Shown: positions 48,819 through 58,781 of the stretch, in pieces | Layout of the letters: every line of letters starts with the position of its first letter | Numbering within the stretch: the first letter of the stretch is position 1 | Assembly: GCA_014378465.1 (NCBI GenBank) | Contig: JACMNQ010000009.1 | Coordinates: forward strand, 1-64,000 | Source: Oligoflexia bacterium | Lineage (GTDB): Bacteria; Bdellovibrionota; UBA1018 | Direction of reading: 5' to 3' | Length of the DNA stretch: 64,000 nt | The notes under the pieces: generated by a model | The model's input: the letters and a program-made list of their open reading frames with translations, nothing else | Database searches by the model: none | Told to the model about the DNA's origin: nothing | Made by a program: the position numbers and the translations under genes

Positions 48819-48863
48819 ACGGCCCCGGCTTGGAACCCAGGTTCTGTCCGGGGCCGTTTATTG
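48819..48863 (+). terminator. Intrinsic terminator between dnaK and dnaJ
   Basis: Perfect 10-bp arms ACGGCCCCGG (48819-48828) and CCGGGGCCGT (48848-48857), loop 19 nt, then TTATTG. The T tract is short. Confidence 0.8.
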
Positions 48864-48948
48864 TGCATCCATCCAAGCTGTCTGAACACTCCGATGTCCC
48901 TGGCCTTCATCATCTGCCCAACTATCCAGCGCAAGTTCTAAGGATCCT

Positions 48949-50088
48949 ATGTCAAAAAGAGATTACTACGAAGTCCTCGGTCTGAGTCGTGGAGTTCCTC
49001 CCGAGGAAATCAAGAAAGCCTATCGCAAGCTGGCGGTTCAACATCATCCCGACAAAAATCCGGGCGACAAGAAGGCCGAAGACAAATTCAAGGAACTCTC
49101 CGAAGCCTACGAAGTGCTTTCGGATCCGCAGAAGAAGCAGATGTATGACCAGTTTGGCCACGCTGCCAACGCGGGTTCTGCCGGCGGCGGAGGTGGCTTT
49201 GAAGGTTTCGGAGGTGCCGGTGGCGCGAACATCAACGACATCTTCGGAGATATCTTTGGCGACATCTTTGGCGGTGGCCAAGGTGGCAGTCGTGCTCGTG
49301 GCGGACGCCGCGGCGGCAGGCCCGGTGCCGATCTCAGGACCACGGTCGATATCACTTTCGAAGAGGCAGCCTTTGGGGCCGAAAAAGTCATTTCTGTTCC
49401 CAAAACCGTCCGTTGCGACACTTGCGAAGGCTCCGGCGCCAAACCCGGCACTCAGCCAGAAACCTGCACAGGCTGCGCGGGCCGGGGTGAAGTCAGCTTT
49501 CAGCAGGGCTTCTTCGCCATCACTCGTCCCTGTCCTCAGTGCCAAGGTTCGGGCCAGAGGATCGCCAATCCGTGCTCCGGCTGCTCCGGCACCGGCCATG
49601 TGAAAAAACGCTCCCAGATTGCAGTCAAGATCCCCGGGGGCGTCGATACGGGCCAGCGCCTGAAACTCACCAACGAAGGCGAGGCCGGCGAACGCGGAGG
49701 CCCTCCGGGTGACCTGTACGTGGTCATCAACATTCTCCCCCATGACTTCTTCACCCGTGAGGAGTTCGACGTCATCTGCGACGTTCCGGTCACTTTCGTT
49801 CAAGCTGCCCTGGGCGCCGAAATCGAAGTCCCGACCCTCGAAGGCAAGGTGAAAGTGAAGGTTCCTGCCGGGACGCAGTCTCACAAGATCCTGCGTCTGA
49901 AGCATAAAGGTCTCAATCGCCTGGGCTCCCACGGACGTGGCGACCAGCTAGTCCGCGTTATCATTGAGACTCCTTCGAAACTGACGGCTGAACAGAAGGA
50001 ACTGCTGAAGAAGTTTGATGAAATGGGAGCTGAAGCTCACCCCATTCACCACCAGTTCTTTGAGCGGGTCCGCAACTTTTTTGAATGA
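48949..50088 (+). CDS. dnaJ: Chaperone DnaJ (Hsp40)
   Basis: 379 residues. J domain (about 1-70) with the HPD motif in QHHPDKN, a Gly/Phe-rich linker (about 78-125), four CxxCxGxG zinc repeats ([32 protein letters not shown]) and the C-terminal substrate domains. AAGGATCCT precedes the ATG. It activates DnaK ATPase. Confidence 0.98.
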   Translation: MSKRDYYEVLGLSRGVPPEEIKKAYRKLAVQHHPDKNPGDKKAEDKFKELSEAYEVLSDPQKKQMYDQFGHAANAGSAGGGGGFEGFGGAGGANINDIFGDIFGDIFGGGQGGSRARGGRRGGRPGADLRTTVDITFEEAAFGAEKVISVPKTVRCDTCEGSGAKPGTQPETCTGCAGRGEVSFQQGFFAITRPCPQCQGSGQRIANPCSGCSGTGHVKKRSQIAVKIPGGVDTGQRLKLTNEGEAGERGGPPGDLYVVINILPHDFFTREEFDVICDVPVTFVQAALGAEIEVPTLEGKVKVKVPAGTQSHKILRLKHKGLNRLGSHGRGDQLVRVIIETPSKLTAEQKELLKKFDEMGAEAHPIHHQFFERVRNFFE

Positions 50089-50119
50089 AAAGGTCTCATT
50101 TGGAGTTAAGGTCAGCCGG

Positions 50120-52252
50120 ATGCCAAAACTCACTCCAGGACATGCCCAAAAGCTGACCCAAAAGCATTCGGTGAAGCTTGCTGTGTCTGCAGCGCTCCTT
50201 GCACTCCTTGGAGCAGGTGCAGGCTTGAGTTCATGCTCGAGCGCTCCCGTTTCCCCTTCAGCCAAAACTGGCAGGGACGGAGCTCGCGGAAACAAGGCAC
50301 GTCCCGGCGACACTGCGGCCAAGTCCCGCAAGGACAGCACGGCTGATGCTGCCGGAGCACTGGGAGATCGTCCGGTCGGACTCAAGGGCCAGGAGGCCGT
50401 CGACTTCAAGGAAATCCAGACGCTTTACTCGGCAGGCGGTTATGATGCCGCACTTCTGAAGCTCACGGAGTTCGAAAAGAAATATCCCAACAGCACCCAC
50501 ATCGCTTACGCCAGAAACCTTCACGGTCTGAGTTACCTGCTGTCGAAGAAACCTCTTCAGGCGATCACTCAGTTCAAAAAAGCTCTCGAAGTGAGCCCCA
50601 GTGAAAATTTCAGGCCTTATGTCGCTTACAATCTTGCAGCCGCACAGGCGGACGCCAATCAGCTCGAAGACTCACAAAAGACTCTGACTGAAATTTCTCC
50701 GGACGCCCTGAACAACGAAATTCGCGTGAAGTACCATTCCTTGCGCGCTCGCAATTACCTGAAGCAGGGATCTTTCGTGGATTCCGCGCGTGAGTCGCTG
50801 ACTCTTGGCAGATTTCTCAGCGAAGCCCAGCAGCGTTCCCCTTTCGTGGATCCGCTCGAGCAGTCGCTTTCCAATATTTCAGATCTCGCCATTCTTGAAA
50901 GTCTTTATGGCGGCTTCGAAGACGTATCGCTCGCCGACCGCGTGCTTTTTCGCCTGGGGATGCTTGAAATGGACCTGGGTCGCAAGGAAGCGGGAGAAGC
51001 GCACCTTCGCAATCTGATGACTCGCTACCCGAAGTCCGTGCATTACTCCGCCGCCTCTGAAAAAGTCAGACCGTTCCAGGCCCAGGCCGCCCAGGCGCCG
51101 GTCAATTCAAAAGTCGTCGGCGTTCTGCTCCCGATGCAGGGCAAGTTCGCCACGTTCGGAAATCAAGCCCTTCAGGCCATCACTCTCGCCTTCAGGATCT
51201 TCGAAGAGAAGACGGGCAACCACTTCACTCTCGTCGTGCAGGACAGTGGTGATGACGCCGAGACTGCCCTCAAGGCGCTTAACAAACTCTACTATGAAAA
51301 CAAAGCCATTGGCGTCGTCGGTCCCCTTCTCAGCAAAGGCATTGACCAGGTCACGCAGAAAGCTCAGGCTCTCGGCCTCCCTTTGATCACGCTCGCACAG
51401 AACCCCGGCATCGCCGGCGATTACATCTTTCCATCCGGCCTGATCCCCCGCCTTCAGGCACAGGAAATCGCCCGTTACGCGATCCAGACTCTGGGTCTGA
51501 AGAAATTCGCCATCCTTCATCCCAAGGATAAATTCGGTGAAATGTACACGCAGGCTTTCTGGGACGCAGTCGAATCCATGGGTGGCCAAATCGTTGGCGA
51601 AGAAACTTACGCGGCGGGCGAGACTGACTTCCGTCATCAGATCGACAAGCTTTCAGGCCTCTACTATGCGAACGAAACCCGTGTGCGCGAACTTCAGGAG
51701 ATGGCCAAGGAACGTGAAGCGCTCGGAATCAAGAAGCGCACTCGCAAGACGGAAAAGTACTTCTCGCTTCCTCCGATCGTGGATTACGAAGCCGTTTTCG
51801 TCCCGGATGAACCCAAAGTCGTCGGCCAGATTCTCCCGACCTTCGCTTACCGCGACGTCGATCACATCAAGTTTCTTGGGATCTCGACCTGGAACTCTCC
51901 TGATCTCGTCGCGCGGCTTCAGAACTTCGCCGAAGGCGCCGTGTTCACTGACGCTTTCTTTGCCCAGAGTGAAGCTCCTGCCATCAAGAATTTCGTCAGC
52001 CGTTACCAGACCGCTTACGGCCAGGAACCCGGACCGATTGATGCCCTGGCTTATGATGCCGCAAGCATACTTGAGAAGACTCTTGCTTCAGAGAGCCCGA
52101 AATCTCGCTCAGACCTGAAGGACGAACTTCGCAAGGTGAAGAATTTCGACGGCATCACCGGCAAGATTTCGTTCCAGAACGGAGACTTCAACCGCGTGCT
52201 CAACGTTCTGACGGTCCAGAAGGGCCAGATCATCGAAGCCGAAAAGAAGTGA
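50120..52252 (+). CDS. LpoA-like lipoprotein: helical repeats plus periplasmic-binding fold
   Basis: 710 residues. A lipobox LSSC puts the lipidated Cys near residue 38. An N-terminal TPR-like region (about 90-330, FEKKYPNSTHIAYARNLHGLSYL in part) leads to a type 1 periplasmic-binding fold (about 350-700) with VGVLLPMQGKFATFGNQALQAI, VVGPLLSKGI and FAILHPKDKFGEMY. This layout matches penicillin-binding protein activators of the LpoA/YraM type, outer-membrane lipoproteins that stimulate peptidoglycan synthases; the role here is inferred. The ATG at 50120 has AAGG upstream and is just after dnaJ; a frame opening inside dnaJ was rejected. Confidence 0.85.
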   Translation: MPKLTPGHAQKLTQKHSVKLAVSAALLALLGAGAGLSSCSSAPVSPSAKTGRDGARGNKARPGDTAAKSRKDSTADAAGALGDRPVGLKGQEAVDFKEIQTLYSAGGYDAALLKLTEFEKKYPNSTHIAYARNLHGLSYLLSKKPLQAITQFKKALEVSPSENFRPYVAYNLAAAQADANQLEDSQKTLTEISPDALNNEIRVKYHSLRARNYLKQGSFVDSARESLTLGRFLSEAQQRSPFVDPLEQSLSNISDLAILESLYGGFEDVSLADRVLFRLGMLEMDLGRKEAGEAHLRNLMTRYPKSVHYSAASEKVRPFQAQAAQAPVNSKVVGVLLPMQGKFATFGNQALQAITLAFRIFEEKTGNHFTLVVQDSGDDAETALKALNKLYYENKAIGVVGPLLSKGIDQVTQKAQALGLPLITLAQNPGIAGDYIFPSGLIPRLQAQEIARYAIQTLGLKKFAILHPKDKFGEMYTQAFWDAVESMGGQIVGEETYAAGETDFRHQIDKLSGLYYANETRVRELQEMAKEREALGIKKRTRKTEKYFSLPPIVDYEAVFVPDEPKVVGQILPTFAYRDVDHIKFLGISTWNSPDLVARLQNFAEGAVFTDAFFAQSEAPAIKNFVSRYQTAYGQEPGPIDALAYDAASILEKTLASESPKSRSDLKDELRKVKNFDGITGKISFQNGDFNRVLNVLTVQKGQIIEAEKK

Positions 52253-52255
52253 TGA

Positions 52256-52642
52256 TCATTTGACCTGACAAGGCACGTTCGAAAGGATGGTCTTGAAAGG
52301 CGCCTTGGAGCCCTGCTCTCTGGCAGAAATTTTGAGGGTTTCCTTCAATCCTTTGGGGGTGGTTGTGCCTCTCAGTTCGATCTGGTAATCGAACAGGCTC
52401 TCAAGAGAAGCTTCAATGGAGTAACAGCCCGGGCAGCGGGCGGTGGCAAAACGGGTGACTTTGAGTTCAAGGTCATCTTTCACGCCAGGATCCCCCTGAG
52501 CCGCCTCATGATTGCGCGTATTGAAAGAGAAGGTGGCTCCACGGCTTCTACAGGTGATGTCTGGGTTGATGTCGCGGGCAAAAGCTGAGCTCGAAGTGAG
52601 ACTCAGGGCCAGAATCAGGCTGGATAAGATTTTTGACTTCAT
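52256..52642 (-). CDS. Small secreted protein of unknown function
   Basis: 128 residues with a signal peptide (about 1-22, cut after AFA). Four Cys, including the pair in RCPGC, which resembles a thiol/metal pair. Three bases separate its stop from that of the LpoA-like gene. AAAGG lies upstream of the ATG. No family recognised. Confidence 0.65.
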   Translation of the reverse strand: MKSKILSSLILALSLTSSSAFARDINPDITCRSRGATFSFNTRNHEAAQGDPGVKDDLELKVTRFATARCPGCYSIEASLESLFDYQIELRGTTTPKGLKETLKISAREQGSKAPFKTILSNVPCQVK

Positions 52643-52952
52643 GATAACGGAACCTTTCATTGAATTAACTTAAGACTCGGTGCGCTATAGTCTCTCTCGG
52701 CTGACATTTCAACCCTCATCCATCCTAGAAGACAACTCCTTGAAATCTTGGGCTAGTTTGACTTGCCAGGGGCTTTGACTGTTTCATTTTCATACCTGAG
52801 GCTAAAACTGATCTTTCAAGTGATTTCTCGGCAAAGCCTGCCCATTGGCAGCGCTTCAAAGAGTCCTCATACTCAAAGATAGCCCGAGGACCAGATTCAA
52901 GGTTCTGCGCACTGGAAAAGGATTTTCCCGTGATGGCTGGTCAGGAGGACTT
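52643..52952. other. Upstream region of flagellar operon
   Basis: 310 bases between the divergent small secreted protein gene and fliD. Two TTGACT hexamers (52758-52763 and 52775-52780) lie 17 bp apart; neither has a convincing -10 at the usual distance, and I see no sigma-28 (TAAA-N15-GCCGATAA) or sigma-54 element. Confidence 0.4.
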
Positions 52953-54365
52953 TTGGGTTTGAGATTTGACCCCGTCGGCGGCGGTCAATTTAAAGAAGCG
53001 GTCAAACAGATGATTGAGGCCGAACGCGCGCCCATCAAGAATCTGGAAAAGGCCAAAGCCCGTGAAGAAGCGAAAATGAAGCTCTTTCAGGAGTTCAAAT
53101 CCAAGTTCACGGGTTTCGAAAAGACCCTCGCCGAATTTTCCAACATCAAGAAGTTCCGGGAACTCAAAGTCGATCTCGGCGAAGGCGACAAACAGGTCAG
53201 TGTCACTTTCGACAAGGAGACCGCCCAGCCAGGCTCCTACACCATCGAAGTCGACCAACTCGCCTCACGTTCTTCCATCATTTCCAACGGCTTCTCCAGT
53301 CCGGATGAAGCCAATCTCGGCCTCGGTTACGTCGTGCTCAACACTGCCAAAGACGGCTCAGATGAGGTCTTCGTGGATGAGAAGGACTCGAGCCTCAAGG
53401 GCATCGCCAACCTCATCAACAACCGGAAAGACTGTCCCGTGCATGCATCCGTCATTCAGGATCAGACGGATCCTGAGAGACCCTGGAAGTTGATCGTTTC
53501 CGCGAAAAACGACGGTCAGAGCAATGCGATCGAGTTTCCTGACTTCTATTTCATGGACGGTAAAGAGGACTTCAGCATCGGTGAAGAGCACGAAGCCGGC
53601 AATGCTCTCATGAAAGTCGACGGTTTTGAGATCGAAGCAGGTGGCAATCGCATCAAGGAATTTCTCGAAGGCGTGAGCATGGATCTCAAACAGGCCAAGC
53701 CGGATGCCCCTTTCACGATGACGATCACCGAGGATTATCAGAAGATTTCTGGCAAGGTCAAAGGCCTGGTGGATCAAGTCAACGGCGTGCTCGACTTCAT
53801 CAACAAGCAGAATCAGGTGGATGAAAAGTCCGACACCAAGGCCACTTTCGCAGGCGATTCGAGCCTGCAGTCGGTGGAATACCGGATTCGAAACGTGATG
53901 CACGAAGGATTTCCCGTCTTCGACAACAAGGAAGATCCAGGCACCCCTCGCCTCATCTTTCTGAATCAGATGGGCATCGAATTCGAAAAGAACGGCCAGC
54001 TTTCTTTCAAGGAAGAAAAATTCACGAAGGCGCTCGGCGCGGATTTCAACGGCACCGCCGAAGGCATCACCGGAGAATACGGAATCGCCAATCAGCTCAA
54101 GGAAATCATCACGGGCTACACTCGCAGTGGCAACGGACTCGTCAACGTTCGCGAGACCGCGATCCGCAGCCGCATCAAGCAGATCGATTCGGACATCGCC
54201 ACCAAAGAACGACGGGTTGAGCAGCGCACACAGGCGCTCACCGATCAATTTTCAAGACTTCAGTCTTCTCTGAGCAACATGCAGAAGCAAGGACAGTACC
54301 TCAGCGCCACGATGGGTGGCGGAGGCGGCGGTGGAAACATGGTCCAGCAGTTGTTGGGCGGATGA
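52953..54365 (+). CDS. fliD: Flagellar cap protein FliD
   Basis: 470 residues. Caps the growing filament and folds flagellin at its tip. Start is TTG at 52953 with AGGAGG 4 bases upstream (AGGAGGACTT), giving MGLRFDPVGGGQFKEAVKQ; the open frame extending further upstream is not preceded by a site and has no FliD similarity. The ends are coiled-coil (about 18-50 and 420-455) as in FliD, with a variable middle domain. The last residues are Gly-rich, NMVQQLLGG. The first gene of an operon with fliS. Confidence 0.9.
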   Translation: MGLRFDPVGGGQFKEAVKQMIEAERAPIKNLEKAKAREEAKMKLFQEFKSKFTGFEKTLAEFSNIKKFRELKVDLGEGDKQVSVTFDKETAQPGSYTIEVDQLASRSSIISNGFSSPDEANLGLGYVVLNTAKDGSDEVFVDEKDSSLKGIANLINNRKDCPVHASVIQDQTDPERPWKLIVSAKNDGQSNAIEFPDFYFMDGKEDFSIGEEHEAGNALMKVDGFEIEAGGNRIKEFLEGVSMDLKQAKPDAPFTMTITEDYQKISGKVKGLVDQVNGVLDFINKQNQVDEKSDTKATFAGDSSLQSVEYRIRNVMHEGFPVFDNKEDPGTPRLIFLNQMGIEFEKNGQLSFKEEKFTKALGADFNGTAEGITGEYGIANQLKEIITGYTRSGNGLVNVRETAIRSRIKQIDSDIATKERRVEQRTQALTDQFSRLQSSLSNMQKQGQYLSATMGGGGGGGNMVQQLLGG

Positions 54366-54454
54366 ATGGGTGAGTGAGCAAGTTTTACGATGACTGAAAA
54401 AGACGAAGAGAAGTTGAACATCACGAGATCAGCAATCAAACGGGGAATCAAAAG

Positions 54455-54844
54455 ATGAATTACGGTGCAAACAGTTACAAACAGATGTCAGTCAAGACCG
54501 CCAATCGCGGACAGATCCTGATCATGCTTTATGAGGCCGCAATTCAAAATGTCAAAAAAGCGTCGGCAGCGGTTGACAAGAATGATCGCTCTGCCAAAGG
54601 CATCCACATCGGAAAAGTCCACGATATCGTCAATGAATTGGTGAACACTCTCGATTTTGAAATCGGCGGCGCCATTGCCACGGATCTCGAACGGCTGTAC
54701 AATTTCATGGCGGAGCAGTTGATCAAGGCCAATATGGATAACTCAAAAGCTCCTCTGCTGACGGTGCAGAAACTCCTCGAAACACTTCTCCAGGGATGGC
54801 GAGTGGCGGTCGCGGATGCTCAGAAGCAGAACGTTCTCAAATAG
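54455..54844 (+). CDS. fliS: Flagellin export chaperone FliS
   Basis: 129 residues, all-helical, with YGANSYKQMSVKTANRGQILIMLYEAAI, the family opening in which the flagellin C-terminus binds, and ILIMLYEAAIQN. Binds newly made flagellin in the cytoplasm. GGGG lies upstream of the ATG; 89 bp from fliD. Confidence 0.95.
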   Translation: MNYGANSYKQMSVKTANRGQILIMLYEAAIQNVKKASAAVDKNDRSAKGIHIGKVHDIVNELVNTLDFEIGGAIATDLERLYNFMAEQLIKANMDNSKAPLLTVQKLLETLLQGWRVAVADAQKQNVLK

Positions 54845-54864
54845 GCAGTACGGGTACAAGAATC

Positions 54865-55311
54865 ATGAAGACTCACGAATCCCCGATCTTGAAATTGATG
54901 CAGAGCCTGAACCGCTGTCTTGAGAAGATGCTTGTGCTTTCGGAAGAGTTTCTGAAGGAAGCCGATGCGAGGAAAGCTCTCCCCGACCTGACCCGGTTTG
55001 AAGCGGAACGCGAAACCATCCTTCGAGGAATTTCGCTCTTTGATCGCAAGATCACGGAAGCGGCAACCACTTTGCCCAAGGACGCCAGAACCTCGCAGCT
55101 CATCAGCACGATCACCACCCTGCTCGACGCAAAAATGCTGCTCGTTGAAAAGATCGTGAGGGTAGACGCCGCGATTTCCCAGAAGATTGAAGAAGCTCAG
55201 GCTGAAATCACGAAGAAGATTCAGAACAGCCGAAAGAGCAAGGAAGTGCTCGGTAAGTTCAAAAGCACCTGGGTCAACGAGAATGGCGAAGAAGTGGATA
55301 CTACCCTATGA
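54865..55311 (+). CDS. FliT-like small helical protein
   Basis: 148 residues, three or four helices, no signal. Position directly after fliS (20 bp) is where FliT sits in many bacteria, and the size is right, but the sequence has no motif I can match. The start ATG (MKTHESPIL) lacks a strong site; translation may be coupled to fliS. Its stop overlaps the next start by 4 bp. Confidence 0.6.
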   Translation: MKTHESPILKLMQSLNRCLEKMLVLSEEFLKEADARKALPDLTRFEAERETILRGISLFDRKITEAATTLPKDARTSQLISTITTLLDAKMLLVEKIVRVDAAISQKIEEAQAEITKKIQNSRKSKEVLGKFKSTWVNENGEEVDTTL

Positions 55312-56537
55312 AAATCGAAACTATTTTGGGTTCCAAGCTCAACGCTGAAGGCTATGACCTGGTGGACCTCGTTCCGATTCCCGCTCACGGGGATCGCATG
55401 GTCCGCATCCGCACGCTCCAGGAAGCGCTCGAGGATTTTGAAAACTTTCAGGCCAATTCCGATGGTCAGACGACGAGCTACCTGATCCAGGTCCGCCCCA
55501 CTCCTGCTCAACCGGCCGCCCAGCCCAGGCAGTCCGAAGCCCAGTACCCCGCTTTTGATCCCACCTGCGAGGATGGGCCTCAGTGCTTTGTTCCACAAAA
55601 CCAGGAATTGGCTCCGATCACCGAAGATCGCCTGCACGACAGCATTTATCTCACTGATGGAAAGCTCAACGTCGCTTACCTTCAGCAAAACGCCGATCTG
55701 CTTTATTCCGCTGGCGACTACGCTCTGGCAAAGAATATCTTTCAGACCGTTCTGAGCACGGGCGAAAAGTCCGGCCACGCTCTTTTCTGGATCGGCAGGT
55801 GTCATGAAGCCGAAGGCAATCCAAAGGACGCTCAGGCCTGTTTCGAGGAGTCTCTGACGTATCAGCCCGCGATCCACGCTTACCAGCATCTGGCTGCCCT
55901 TCTGATTCGCGCAAAAAAGGATCACGAAGCTGCAGAAGTCATGCAGCGGGCGTTGAACCTCAAGGACACGGCTCGCGAAATTCAGTTTGAGCTTCACATG
56001 GCTGCCGGCAATTGCTGGATGCGTGCGGAAAAGGCAGACAAGGCTGAAAAGCATTACCGCCGCGCACTCAGCATCGATCCCTCCGCTGATTCGATCCAGG
56101 CCAATCTGGGGGCGCTCTACCTGCAGATGGGACAGACCTCTGAAGCCAAACGATTCTTTCAAGATGCGGTCGCTTCCAACGCGAGAAACGAAAAGGCCCT
56201 CTGCGGGATCGCCTCCTGCTTCCTCGCTGAAGGAGACAAGCGCCAGGCCCACGACTACTTCGCGAAGTCGCTGGACATCAGTCTCAACAATCCGACCGCG
56301 GTCTTTCACCTCGTGAAATGCGCCTATGAGATCAAGAGTTATGCCAGTGCCGCGCGAATTCTCGAAGAATATGTTCAGATCGCTCCCGTGAGTGGAAATC
56401 TGCTTTACAGCCTGGCCGGCCTTCAGTTTCACCTGGGGCGAACCGGCGATGCACGCGAGACCGCAAACCGGATCCTCACGATGCAGAAGGAACATGCCGG
56501 AGCCAAAGAGCTCATTCAGATGATCGAGACGAATTGA
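55308..56537 (+). CDS. TPR-repeat protein in flagellar operon
   Basis: 409 residues. N-terminal about 110 residues of unknown fold with a Pro/Gln-rich linker, then about 6-8 TPR repeats (about 120-400; for example LGALYLQMGQTSEAKRFFQDAV). No signal or membrane segment, so cytoplasmic. ATGA overlap with the previous gene argues for coupled translation. TPR proteins can recruit glycosyltransferases to their targets, as in flagellin glycosylation; that link here is inference. Confidence 0.85.
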   Translation: MKIETILGSKLNAEGYDLVDLVPIPAHGDRMVRIRTLQEALEDFENFQANSDGQTTSYLIQVRPTPAQPAAQPRQSEAQYPAFDPTCEDGPQCFVPQNQELAPITEDRLHDSIYLTDGKLNVAYLQQNADLLYSAGDYALAKNIFQTVLSTGEKSGHALFWIGRCHEAEGNPKDAQACFEESLTYQPAIHAYQHLAALLIRAKKDHEAAEVMQRALNLKDTAREIQFELHMAAGNCWMRAEKADKAEKHYRRALSIDPSADSIQANLGALYLQMGQTSEAKRFFQDAVASNARNEKALCGIASCFLAEGDKRQAHDYFAKSLDISLNNPTAVFHLVKCAYEIKSYASAARILEEYVQIAPVSGNLLYSLAGLQFHLGRTGDARETANRILTMQKEHAGAKELIQMIETN

Positions 56538-56643
56538 TTCAGACCAGACAGTGAACCGGAGCAGGAAGTTCCGGTGAAGAAGCAGTCAGCCCCAGCGGAA
56601 AATGCAGTGGCAGCAAGACCTATCAGGAAGACAGGGAGACATC

Positions 56644-56889
56644 ATGGCAGTTGACGGACAATTACTCAGAGGCGAAGTTTCAGAAAATCCTCAGGGCGAA
56701 GAAAAAAATATTGAGCAATTGCTCAGCGGCTTTCTCCACGCTCTGGTCATGGAGCTCAATGACTTCAGCGATCTGGGGGAAAAATCGGTTCAGGCCGCGA
56801 CGCAGCCTGCTTCGAGGTCAGCCAGCCCCCTCGCATTCCCTGTTGCACCTGTGGCGCTGGCCCTCAAGGGTCCGGAGCTGACCCGATGA
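56644..56889 (+). CDS. 81-residue hypothetical protein
   Basis: Start ATG at 56644 with GGGAG upstream. A helical middle (EEKNIEQLLSGFLHALVMELNDF) and an Ala/Pro-rich end; no family recognised. The stop overlaps the glycosyltransferase start by 4 bp (ATGA), so it belongs to the operon and translation is probably coupled. Confidence 0.7.
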   Translation: MAVDGQLLRGEVSENPQGEEKNIEQLLSGFLHALVMELNDFSDLGEKSVQAATQPASRSASPLAFPVAPVALALKGPELTR

Positions 56890-58781
56890 GCGACATCAAA
56901 CCTCCCTCTTCAGTGAAGTCACCACTGAGACCTCTGCGATGCCTGGTGATTCAGCTCGGCAGACTCGGCGACACCCTTCAGAGTCTGATGGCGCTTCGTG
57001 CGGCCAAGCAGCTCTACCCTCAACTCGAAATTCACTTGATCACTCACGAAGCGTTTTCTTCAGCCGCGAAAGAAGTTCCTTGGCTTGCCAGCGTGATCAC
57101 TCTGCCCACGGATAAACTCGTTTCGCCCATTCTTCAAGGCAAGCTGACTGAGAGACAATCCCTGGGTGAACTGGCTCGCTGGGTGGCTCCCCTGATTCAG
57201 GACCGCTGGGACTACGTGCTCAACTGGTCGTTCTCGGACGCCAGCAGTTTTCTGACCGGGCTTCTGGCTTCGCGAGTGAAGCTTGGCTATTCGAGACGCA
57301 AGGACAACGCGCTCTCCTGCGCCGATGGCTGGAGTCATTACGTTCAAGCCGTGATTCAGGAAGGCTCCGTTCAGAATATCCATCTGACGGACATTCTGAC
57401 GACTCAGCTCCTCACCGCACTGCAGATCCATGAAGGTGAACCTGCCGAAGAGAGTGAGTCTTCAAATAACTCTTCAGGCGCTTCGAAATTCTTCTTCAGC
57501 TCTCAGGACCGCAAGAACGCGGGTGGACCGAATCCCGCTTTCTTGCCCGCTCATTTCAACGATCCTTTCGTGAAATGGGGCGCGATTCAGCTTGGGGCTG
57601 AAGGCGAATCCAGACAGTGGAGTCCGCAGAAGTGGGCGAAACTGGCTTCCTATCTGCTGCGACGTCATCCAGAGTACCGTATCGTGCTGCTGGGCGATGA
57701 AAAGGAGAAGACGCTCGAGAAGAGTTTTCTCAAAGCGCTGGATCCAGACCTCTCCCGCGACCGCGTGATCTCAAAGATCGGAAAGCTCAGCTTTGACTCG
57801 TGGACCACGCTGATCAGTGGCTGCCAATGGTTGATGGCTTCTGATGCGCCGGTGATTCACCTTGCAAGCGTCCTGGGAACCCGCGTTCTGAATATATCAG
57901 TCGGTGCAGTCCGTTGGAATGAAACCGGTCCATATGGCAACGGTCACTACATCGTTTCATCGAGTCTCCCCTGCACTGGGTGTGAGTCGCTCTCGCGAAA
58001 AGCGGCGGCTCATTCCTGTGCGGACTCCATCACTCCTGAAGGGGCTTACGCCGTCTGGAGCTATGCTTCGAGTGAATGGGCTCATCGCAGACAGTTGCCG
58101 ATCGAGACGCATTTTTCGCAGCTCAGCTGGTCTTCTGAGCTTTCACATATCCGGATTCACCGCTCCAAGATCCGCGGCGCCAACGACGGTGGCGGCGTTT
58201 TCTATGAACCGATGGTTCAGCGATCGATGGAACTCCAGGAATGGAATTCTCACGTCATGGGCCACATCGCCCGTGCCTGGTACTGTGGCTGGGTGCCGCC
58301 GGTTGGACAGGAGCTCGATCGCAGGATGCTGAGCTCGGGACTCATGCAGGGACTGAGACAGCTCAATGAATCTTCCGAAGTTCTGATGAAGATCTGTGCT
58401 GAAGCGGAGCGCGCCGCAAGCACGCTTCAGCAGAAGAGTGCCAAGCTCCCGTCTGAACGCATCATGAGCGTGAGGGACCGCGATACGCTTCGCGATCTCG
58501 GCAAGAAGCTCAACGATCTCGATCAGCTTTTCGAAAGACTTTCGCAATCTCAGGCCGCTCTGAAGCCTTTCTCCCAGATTGCAAAAGTTCTGATGCACAA
58601 TCTCCAGGGTCAGCAACTCGCTGACCTCGGCAGAGAGAGCGCTGAATCCTATCAGCTTCTGAGCCAGGGCATCGTCCTGCTCAGGGACTGGGTCAAGCAC
58701 ACTCTCACGCTGGCCAAACCCGTCGCTGTCCGAAGCACGACAGAAACAACCCCTTTGAGGAGGTTACATGACCGGATTTAA
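56886..58781 (+). CDS. Family 9 glycosyltransferase (heptosyltransferase-like)
   Basis: 631 residues. The GT9 GT-B fold occupies about 18-400: VIQLGRLGDTLQSLMALRAAK near the start (the typical RxGDxL entry), SVKLGYSR, IQLGAEGESRQWSPQKWAKL and GCQWLMASDAPVIHLASVLGT, which binds the sugar nucleotide. GT9 enzymes normally move ADP-heptose onto lipopolysaccharide core; the C-terminal 230 residues here are helical and not part of known LPS transferases. No signal or membrane segment. Inside an operon of flagellar cap and chaperone genes, so a flagellin- or cap-directed enzyme is a fair hypothesis, not shown. Confidence 0.85.
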   Translation: MSDIKPPSSVKSPLRPLRCLVIQLGRLGDTLQSLMALRAAKQLYPQLEIHLITHEAFSSAAKEVPWLASVITLPTDKLVSPILQGKLTERQSLGELARWVAPLIQDRWDYVLNWSFSDASSFLTGLLASRVKLGYSRRKDNALSCADGWSHYVQAVIQEGSVQNIHLTDILTTQLLTALQIHEGEPAEESESSNNSSGASKFFFSSQDRKNAGGPNPAFLPAHFNDPFVKWGAIQLGAEGESRQWSPQKWAKLASYLLRRHPEYRIVLLGDEKEKTLEKSFLKALDPDLSRDRVISKIGKLSFDSWTTLISGCQWLMASDAPVIHLASVLGTRVLNISVGAVRWNETGPYGNGHYIVSSSLPCTGCESLSRKAAAHSCADSITPEGAYAVWSYASSEWAHRRQLPIETHFSQLSWSSELSHIRIHRSKIRGANDGGGVFYEPMVQRSMELQEWNSHVMGHIARAWYCGWVPPVGQELDRRMLSSGLMQGLRQLNESSEVLMKICAEAERAASTLQQKSAKLPSERIMSVRDRDTLRDLGKKLNDLDQLFERLSQSQAALKPFSQIAKVLMHNLQGQQLADLGRESAESYQLLSQGIVLLRDWVKHTLTLAKPVAVRSTTETTPLRRLHDRI